12,290 bases of DNA from Gallionellales bacterium CG03_land_8_20_14_0_80_55_15. GTDB taxonomy: Bacteria > Pseudomonadota > Gammaproteobacteria > Burkholderiales > Gallionellaceae. Both the position numbers and the translations under genes were made by a program. The stretch covers positions 1-12,290 of the forward strand of contig PEUR01000176.1 of NCBI GenBank assembly GCA_002780675.1. Direction: 5' to 3'. How positions within the stretch are numbered: position 1 is the first letter of the stretch; each line of letters opens with the position of its first letter. Below the pieces are notes generated by a model. The model was given only the letters and a program-made list of their open reading frames with translations, had not been told where the DNA came from and ran no database searches. Of the stretch, positions 6,297-12,290 are shown piece after piece.

Positions 6297-8229
6297 GCTC
6301 TACCTCAACTTCAGGAACACCTGATGCGGCTACCGCTGCGGTCTTCCCGGTAACCACTGGCACCTCGGCGGGTTTTGGCACTTTGCCCAGCAAATAATAG
6401 TCCAGCACCTTGCGCGCAATCGGTGCCGCCGTACCACCGCCATGCCCGCCGTTTTCTGCCAGCACCACTACGGCTATTCTGGGTTTTTCAACGGGTGCAA
6501 AGGAAATGAACCAGGCATGATCGCGATGCCGCTCGTCTATCTTGCTGGCATCATATTTTTCACCCTGCTTCATGGCGACCACCTGTGCCGTGCCGGTCTT
6601 ACCGGCAATGGTATAGGGGGCACCAGCAGAAGCCGATACCGCCGTGCCACCCGGTTGAGTCACCGCCGCCATGGCGCGCCTGATCAAATCAAGATGCGCT
6701 GGGTCTATCTTTAAATCGGCCTCTACCGGATTGTCTATTTTGCGCGTTTCATTGGTAACCGAATTGCGCACTTCCCTGACCAAATGAGGCCGGTAAGCGA
6801 TGCCGCCGTTTGCCAGTGTGGCCGTAGCGGCGGCGAGTTGCAAAGGGGTTACCAGACTGTAACCTTGGCCGATGCCCACCGAAACGGTATCACCCGCAAA
6901 CCATTTCTGTTTGAAACGCTTCATTTTCCATTCCGTGTTAGGCAACAGCCCGGATTTTTCACCTTGCAGGTCTATGCCTGTTTTCTTGCCAAAACTAAAA
7001 TTCGTCAGATAGGCGGCAATATTGTCTATGCCGGTCGCAACCGCCAAGCCGTAATAGTAAGTGTCGCACGAAACCACGATAGACTTGAACATATCCACCG
7101 TGCCATGCCCGCCTTTTTTCCAGTCACGGTAATGATGCGCCGTGCCGGGCAACGCGTAATAGCCCGGGTCGCTGATGGTATCGGTCGGTGAGCGGGTACC
7201 ATAATGCAGTGCGGCCAAAGCCATGAACGGCTTAATGGTAGAACCCGAGGGGTATTGACCGCTCAACACGCGATTATTGAGCGGGTGGTCAGGGGAATTA
7301 TTCAACTCGCGCCAGTTCTCTTCATCTATCCCATCTATAAATAAACTGGGGTCGAAACCTGGCCGACTGACAAACGCCAGCACTTCGCCGTTGGCCGGAT
7401 CTATCGCGACTAGCGCGCCGCGATAATCGCCAAACGCCTGCTCGGCGATTTCCTGCAATTTGGCATCTATGCTAAGCACCAGCGTATTGCCCGACACCGG
7501 CAGGGTGCGTGACAAAATGCGCGCCGCCCGTCCCGCCGAATCCACCTCGACTTGCTCCATGCCCGTGGTGCCGTGCAACTCGCTCTCGTAGTACTGCTCC
7601 AACCCGGTTTTGCCAATGTAATCCGTGCCACGATAATTCGCCGCGAGGTCGGTCTCTTCCAGTCGGTCAACATCACGCTGATTCATGCGCCCGATGTAAC
7701 CCAGCAAATGCGCGGTTTTGTCAGAAAATGGGTAATCTCGGAACAGGCGCGCCTTGATTTCGACACCGGGAAAACGATATTGCTGCGCGGCAAAACGCGC
7801 CACTTCTTCATCGCTCAAGCGGTTGCGTATCACCAAGGTTTCAAAATTATGGCTTTCCGCCAGCAACTGCTTGAAACGTTTGCGATCTCTGGGGGCAATA
7901 TCAACCAGCGTGGCAAGTTCATTGATGGTAACTTGCAGGTTCTTGACTTTGCTTGGGGTAATTTCCAGCGTATATCCGGAATAATTGTGTGCCAGCACGA
8001 TACCGTGACGATCGAGTATCAGGCCGCGATTGGGAACGATAGGAACCACAGAAATGCGGTTATTTTCAGCCATCGTGTGGTAATAGTCGTAACGCACCGC
8101 TTGCAGATAGACAAAGCGTGCGGCCAAAATACCCAACAGAATCAAGACAAAAACCACGCCAATAACCAGCCTTAAGCGGAAGTTAAAAATCTCCTGCTGA
8201 TGATTTTTTAAGGCAACATGATCGTTCAT
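6289..8229 (-). CDS. mrdA: Penicillin-binding protein 2 (elongation transpeptidase)
   Basis: PBP2 is the class B transpeptidase that cross-links peptidoglycan made by RodA during elongation and is the target of mecillinam. The 646 residues (E. coli 633) begin with a short cytoplasmic tail and one membrane anchor (about 20-42). Next comes the pedestal region with PNRGLILDRHG (66-76) and FRDYPFSDKTAHLLGYIG. The transpeptidase domain has Ser330 in PSGSTIKP (SxxK, the same residue number as in E. coli), SCD at 387-389 in place of SxN (E. coli PBP2 also has SxD), and KTG at 544-546. The tail from about 617 is proline-, valine- and alanine-rich and probably disordered. ATG overlaps the mreD stop as ATGA; only a weak GGA lies upstream, consistent with coupling. 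Confidence 0.97.
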   Translation of the reverse strand: MNDHVALKNHQQEIFNFRLRLVIGVVFVLILLGILAARFVYLQAVRYDYYHTMAENNRISVVPIVPNRGLILDRHGIVLAHNYSGYTLEITPSKVKNLQVTINELATLVDIAPRDRKRFKQLLAESHNFETLVIRNRLSDEEVARFAAQQYRFPGVEIKARLFRDYPFSDKTAHLLGYIGRMNQRDVDRLEETDLAANYRGTDYIGKTGLEQYYESELHGTTGMEQVEVDSAGRAARILSRTLPVSGNTLVLSIDAKLQEIAEQAFGDYRGALVAIDPANGEVLAFVSRPGFDPSLFIDGIDEENWRELNNSPDHPLNNRVLSGQYPSGSTIKPFMALAALHYGTRSPTDTISDPGYYALPGTAHHYRDWKKGGHGTVDMFKSIVVSCDTYYYGLAVATGIDNIAAYLTNFSFGKKTGIDLQGEKSGLLPNTEWKMKRFKQKWFAGDTVSVGIGQGYSLVTPLQLAAATATLANGGIAYRPHLVREVRNSVTNETRKIDNPVEADLKIDPAHLDLIRRAMAAVTQPGGTAVSASAGAPYTIAGKTGTAQVVAMKQGEKYDASKIDERHRDHAWFISFAPVEKPRIAVVVLAENGGHGGGTAAPIARKVLDYYLLGKVPKPAEVPVVTGKTAAVAASGVPEVEVEHD

Positions 8230-8738
8230 TCACGTTCCACGCGCATCTGGCGCATTGACTGGAACAGGATACTGAACGGTATCCATAACAAGGTCGAGGT
8301 CAGGCAACCCAGAAAATAGTTCCACACGATCTGGCCGTTTACCTGCCAATGCACCAATGCGTACATCCCATAGGTCAAAGACAGAATAACGAACACCTGC
8401 GAGGTTTGCTTCTTCAAGTCAAACATCCGCAAACGGTAACTCAACACCACGCCACCAAATGCCAGCACGGTATACGCCAGCGCGTGCTGACCGAACAGGC
8501 TGGCATCTATCACATCCGTCACGACACCTACCATCCATGCCATGCCGACCCCCACACTCAATGGTTTGTGCATACACCAGTAAAGCAACACCACTGCCAC
8601 AAAGTCGGGGTGCAGCGTCAGCCACAGACCCTTCCACGGCAATGCGTTGAGCAGCAACGCACAAAGCACGCTGGTAATGATGAACAAACTACTCACGGGA
8701 CGCAGAATTTCTGATTGTGCCTGATCAAGAGATTGCAT
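8226..8738 (-). CDS. mreD: Rod shape-determining protein MreD
   Basis: MreD is a small integral inner-membrane protein of the elongasome that, with MreC, governs RodA-PBP2 activation. The 170-residue product is mostly hydrophobic with about five or six membrane segments, including LFIITSVLCALLLNALP, FVAVVLLYWCM and YFLGCLTSTLLWIPFSILF, and conserved features such as HPDFVAVVLLYW and GVVTDVIDASLFGQHAL. I start it at ATG 8738, which shares one base with the mreC stop (TGATG) and has GAGG 7 nt upstream. An extra TTG codon at 8741 would add one residue but is less likely. It overlaps mrdA by 4 nt. Identity rests on membrane pattern, motifs and position, because the family is poorly conserved. Confidence 0.95.
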   Translation of the reverse strand: MQSLDQAQSEILRPVSSLFIITSVLCALLLNALPWKGLWLTLHPDFVAVVLLYWCMHKPLSVGVGMAWMVGVVTDVIDASLFGQHALAYTVLAFGGVVLSYRLRMFDLKKQTSQVFVILSLTYGMYALVHWQVNGQIVWNYFLGCLTSTLLWIPFSILFQSMRQMRVERE

Positions 8739-9652
8739 CAACGAACCTCAGCTTTCTTTTCCTGAACGGGCGCAACCCCGGGCGCAGCTTGTTCATCCGG
8801 GCGTGCAGGCAGCTTTGGCAGCACCGACAACACCAGCAGATGGCGGTGTCGGTCCGCTCCGCCCAACGGCAGACAAGTGATACGCGCAAAAGGGTAACCT
8901 GCATCGCGTTCAATTTTGGTGACCCTGGCAACCGGAATACCCTGCGGGTAGATTCCGTCTATGCCCGAAGTCACCAGCACATCACCATTTTGAATATCGG
9001 TACTGACCGGCATAAAACGTATCGCCAACTGGCTGGTATCGCCCGCACCGAACACGACACTGCGTATTCCGTTACGCAGCACTTGCACCGGCACGGCATG
9101 ATCTTTCTCGGTAACCAACGTCACCTCGGAAAGCCAGGGGTAAACACGGGTAATTTGACCGATAATGCCCTGCTCATCCATCACCACCTGTCCCGCTTGC
9201 ATATGCTCCGAGCTGCCTTTATTGATCAGCAGTTTCATACTGAAGGCATCGCGTGCCGTATAAACAATCTCCGCGAATTGCCCCGTAAACTGCTCGCGCT
9301 GTGACAGCGCCAGCAGGCTGCGCAGTTGCTGGTTTTCCTGGCGCAAGGATTGCGCAGACAATAATTGTGCGGCATCGCGTTCGCGCTGTCGCTGCAACTC
9401 ATTGTTTTTATTGATAAGACTGCTCTGCATGACAAAGAAATCGCCGCCTTGTTGCAGCAGGACGCTCGGCAGAGTGGCCAGGCGCTGAAGGGGCGATACC
9501 AGCACCGCAACCACGCTGCGCGTGGATTCCAGATAATGGAAACGCGCGTCCACAAACATCATCAACAAGGAAAGCACCCCAAAAAACACCAGTCGTGCGG
9601 CGGGCGTTGGGCCTCGACTGGAAACCTGAAATGATTGAGCACTTTCGATCAT
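8738..9652 (-). CDS. mreC: Rod shape-determining protein MreC
   Basis: MreC is a bitopic inner-membrane protein whose periplasmic part self-assembles and binds PBP2, switching on elongasome synthesis. From ATG 9652 it has 304 residues. A membrane helix lies at about 18-34 (LVFFGVLSLLMMFV). A coiled coil rich in Gln, Glu and Arg follows (about 75-115). Next is the beta-domain pair with SSEHMQAGQVVMDEQGIIGQ, VPVQVLRNGIRSVVFG and NGDVLVTSGIDGIYPQGIPV, the family signature. The tail from about 280 is charged and low-complexity. A TTG three codons earlier (9661) would lengthen it slightly, but neither start has a clear ribosome site. It lies 100 bp or more after mreB, beyond two hairpins, and abuts mreD. 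Confidence 0.96.
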   Translation of the reverse strand: MIESAQSFQVSSRGPTPAARLVFFGVLSLLMMFVDARFHYLESTRSVVAVLVSPLQRLATLPSVLLQQGGDFFVMQSSLINKNNELQRQRERDAAQLLSAQSLRQENQQLRSLLALSQREQFTGQFAEIVYTARDAFSMKLLINKGSSEHMQAGQVVMDEQGIIGQITRVYPWLSEVTLVTEKDHAVPVQVLRNGIRSVVFGAGDTSQLAIRFMPVSTDIQNGDVLVTSGIDGIYPQGIPVARVTKIERDAGYPFARITCLPLGGADRHRHLLVLSVLPKLPARPDEQAAPGVAPVQEKKAEVR

Positions 9653-9682
9653 GGATAGCAAACGGGAAATAAAAAGCGGTAA

Positions 9683-9702
9683 GGGCGTGTTTTATCACGC
9701 CC
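9683..9702 (-). terminator. Second hairpin between mreB and mreC (possible attenuator)
   Basis: On the minus strand a perfect 7-bp stem GGGCGTG/CACGCCC with a 6-nt loop is followed by TTACCGCTTTTTATTT. The T-run is displaced by several bases, so a partial rather than strong terminator is the better reading. It shares GGGCGTGAT with the neighbouring hairpin at 9721-9744. It lies about 30 bp before the mreC start. Confidence 0.4.
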
Positions 9703-9720
9703 ACAAGAATAAAACATGAA

Positions 9721-9744
9721 AGGGGCGCGATCAATCACGCCCCT
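9721..9744 (-). terminator. First hairpin between mreB and mreC (possible attenuator or REP-like palindrome)
   Basis: On the minus strand a 24-nt near-perfect palindrome begins AGGGGCG and ends CGCCCCT. Seven GC-rich pairs, one G-U and about two or three more pairs form a long stem. It starts 17 bp after the mreB stop and is followed by TTCATGTTTTATT, which is T-rich but not a clean T-run. It may terminate part of the mreB transcripts or protect their 3' end. The same shape could also be a genome-wide repetitive palindrome. Confidence 0.45.
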
Positions 9745-9761
9745 ACTCGCCAATAAAAAAC

Positions 9762-10889
<1,128 letters not shown>

Positions 10890-11177
10890 ATGTTATTAAG
10901 CACCGCCGACGTTCAAAAAGTTGCGCGCCTTGCACGCCTCGCCATGAACGATACCGAAATTGAAGCCGCCAGAAGCCAACTTTCCGGCATTTTTACGCTG
11001 ATTGCCGAGATGCAGGCCGTTGATACCAGCGGAATAACCCCCATGTCGCACGCACAGGATTTATCGCAGCGTCTGCGCCTGGATGTCGTCACCGAGACCG
11101 ACCAGCGCGAACTGTTTCAATCCATCGCACCGCAGGTCGAAGCCGGCCTGTATCTTGTCCCGCAAGTCATCGAGTAA
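10890..11177 (+). CDS. gatC: Asp/Glu-tRNA amidotransferase subunit C
   Basis: GatC is the small subunit that stabilises the GatAB amidotransferase, which converts Asp-tRNA(Asn) and/or Glu-tRNA(Gln) to the amidated forms. From ATG 10890 it has 95 residues, the usual length, and starts in the family manner ([17 protein letters not shown]). It keeps [18 protein letters not shown] and the C-terminal LYLVPQVIE, close to the family ending in VP-V-(I/V). The frame is open back to GTG 10833, but the 19 extra residues are not GatC-like. There is no Shine-Dalgarno before 10890, only TATATAAAGTTTTTACT. It starts the gat operon, divergent from mreB, with gatA 5 bp downstream. Confidence 0.96.
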   Translation: MLLSTADVQKVARLARLAMNDTEIEAARSQLSGIFTLIAEMQAVDTSGITPMSHAQDLSQRLRLDVVTETDQRELFQSIAPQVEAGLYLVPQVIE

Positions 11178-11182
11178 ATAAT

Positions 11183-12290
11183 ATGTTGAATCAAAGCCTT
11201 ATGCAGCAAGGCGCGGCGCTGCGCGCCAAAACCATTTCCAGCGTCGAACTGACGCAAACTTACCTCGACCGTATCGCCACGCATAATCCGGTGTTCAATG
11301 CCTATCTCACGGTGGATGCCAAAATCAGTCTGGCGCAAGCCGCCGCCGCCGATGCGCTGCTGGCCAACGGTCAAGCTCAGCCGCTGACCGGCATTCCCTT
11401 CGCCCAGAAAGACATCTTCTGCGCCAAAGGCTGGCGCACCACCTGCGGCTCGAAGATGCTGGCGGACTTCATCGCCCCTTACGACGCGCATGTCATCTCG
11501 CAATTTAACCGCGCGGGCGCGGTGAATCTGGGCAAGACCAACATGGACGAATTCGCCATGGGGTCTTCCAACGAAACTTCTTACTTCGGCCCGGTGAGAA
11601 ACCCGTGGCAACAGCAATCCGTTCCCGGCGGCAGTTCCGGCGGCTCGGCCTGTGCGGTTGCCGCACGGCTGTGTGCCGCCGCCACGGGCACGGACACCGG
11701 CGGCTCGATTCGCCAGCCCGCCGCGCTGTGCGGCATCACCGGCATCAAGCCGACCTACGGCACGGTGTCGCGCTACGGCATGATCGCCTTCGCCTCCAGC
11801 CTTGACCAGGCAGGCCCTATGGCCAGAAGCGCGGAAGATTGCGCACTGATGTTAAACGTGATGACCGGCTTCGACGAGCGCGATTCGACCAGCTTGCAAC
11901 GTGACAAGGAAGACTACAGCCGCGATTTGAACAAGCCGCTGGCAGGCTTGCGCATCGGCCTGCCGAAAGAATTTTTCGCCGAGGGGCTGAACGCCGATGT
12001 GGGCAAAGCCATCGCGGCAGCCATCGCCGAATACCGCAAGCTGGGTGCGACCGTGGTGGAAATCAGCCTGCCGAACACCAAGCTCTCCATTCCCGTCTAT
12101 TATGTGCTCGCTCCGGCGGAAGCCTCCAGCAACCTGTCGCGTTTTGACGGCGTGCGCTACGGCTATCGCGCGCCGGAATACACCGACCTTGCGGACATGT
12201 ACGAAAAGAGCCGCTCGCAGGGTTTCGGCGAAGAAGTCAAACGCCGCATCATGATCGGCACTTACGTCTTATCGCACGGCTACTACGATG
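11183..12290 (+). CDS. gatA: Asp/Glu-tRNA amidotransferase subunit A (partial, runs off the right edge)
   Basis: GatA is the amidase-signature subunit that hydrolyses glutamine and channels ammonia to GatB. The 369 residues present are about three quarters of the usual 480-490. The frame is open from ATG 11183 to the window end. The catalytic triad is intact: Lys76 (AQKDIF), cis-Ser151 in PGGSSGGSA and nucleophile Ser175 in [10 protein letters not shown], with the same spacing as Lys79, Ser154 and Ser178 of S. aureus Gat[35 protein letters not shown] and the [18 protein letters not shown] segment are also characteristic of GatA rather than other amidases. The start lies 5 bp after gatC without a Shine-Dalgarno, so translation probably depends on gatC. 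gatB would be expected to follow. Confidence 0.98.
   Translation, partial: MLNQSLMQQGAALRAKTISSVELTQTYLDRIATHNPVFNAYLTVDAKISLAQAAAADALLANGQAQPLTGIPFAQKDIFCAKGWRTTCGSKMLADFIAPYDAHVISQFNRAGAVNLGKTNMDEFAMGSSNETSYFGPVRNPWQQQSVPGGSSGGSACAVAARLCAAATGTDTGGSIRQPAALCGITGIKPTYGTVSRYGMIAFASSLDQAGPMARSAEDCALMLNVMTGFDERDSTSLQRDKEDYSRDLNKPLAGLRIGLPKEFFAEGLNADVGKAIAAAIAEYRKLGATVVEISLPNTKLSIPVYYVLAPAEASSNLSRFDGVRYGYRAPEYTDLADMYEKSRSQGFGEEVKRRIMIGTYVLSHGYYD

Noticed and set aside
7552..8175. 207-codon plus-strand frame antisense to mrdA
   Set aside because: It is the complement of the well-conserved PBP2 gene and lacks domains or a ribosome site. Long antisense frames are expected in such DNA.
11117..11617. 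166-codon minus-strand frame antisense to gatC and gatA
   Set aside because: It covers the end of gatC and the start of gatA, both unmistakable. The frame is a codon-bias shadow.

Overview
The window looks like ordinary chromosomal housekeeping DNA from a betaproteobacterium, tentatively a Nitrosomonadales/Gallionellaceae-type organism. Three things support this: mreBCD, mrdA, rodA and rlpA fused into one cluster, a divergent gatCA (tRNA-dependent amidotransferase) operon beside mreB, and dapF-DUF484-xerC synteny. The genus is an inference and was not tested. No defence, secretion, phage or biosynthetic system is present. The one clearly mobile item is a small non-coding element near the left end.

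Layout from left to right. Bases 1-116 hold the 3' end of an unidentified plus-strand gene. Bases 122-323 are a 202-bp AT-rich element with perfect 24-bp terminal inverted repeats and an exact 8-bp target duplication (114-121 and 324-331), a miniature inverted-repeat transposable element (MITE). It sits in the T-tract of the terminator of a minus-strand tRNA-Arg(CCG) gene (370-446). A plus-strand run follows: a CoA-binding Rossmann protein, tag (3-methyladenine DNA glycosylase I), dapF (diaminopimelate epimerase), a DUF484 protein and xerC (chromosome dimer recombinase).

From 4208 to 10805 the minus strand carries, in transcription order, mreB, mreC, mreD, mrdA (PBP2), rodA and rlpA. This is the cell-elongation machinery. 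MreB filaments, MreC and MreD organise the RodA glycosyltransferase and PBP2 transpeptidase pair that builds the lateral wall, and the lipoprotein RlpA acts on septal or denuded glycan. mreC through rodA overlap by 1 to 8 nt, which points to translational coupling. mreB is separated from mreC by 100 bp containing two related GC-rich hairpins, a likely attenuation or RNA-processing point.

From 10890 to the right edge the plus strand carries gatC and the first three quarters of gatA, subunits of the Asp/Glu-tRNA amidotransferase that makes Asn-tRNA and/or Gln-tRNA. DapF, PBP2, RodA, MreBCD and RlpA all serve peptidoglycan (DapF supplies meso-diaminopimelate), but dapF belongs to a separate convergent transcription unit. 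Several starts were moved from the longest open frame to a better-supported codon (tag, xerC, mreC, mreD, gatC), as explained in the entries. No stretch longer than about 300 bases outside the MITE/tRNA region lacks a gene.
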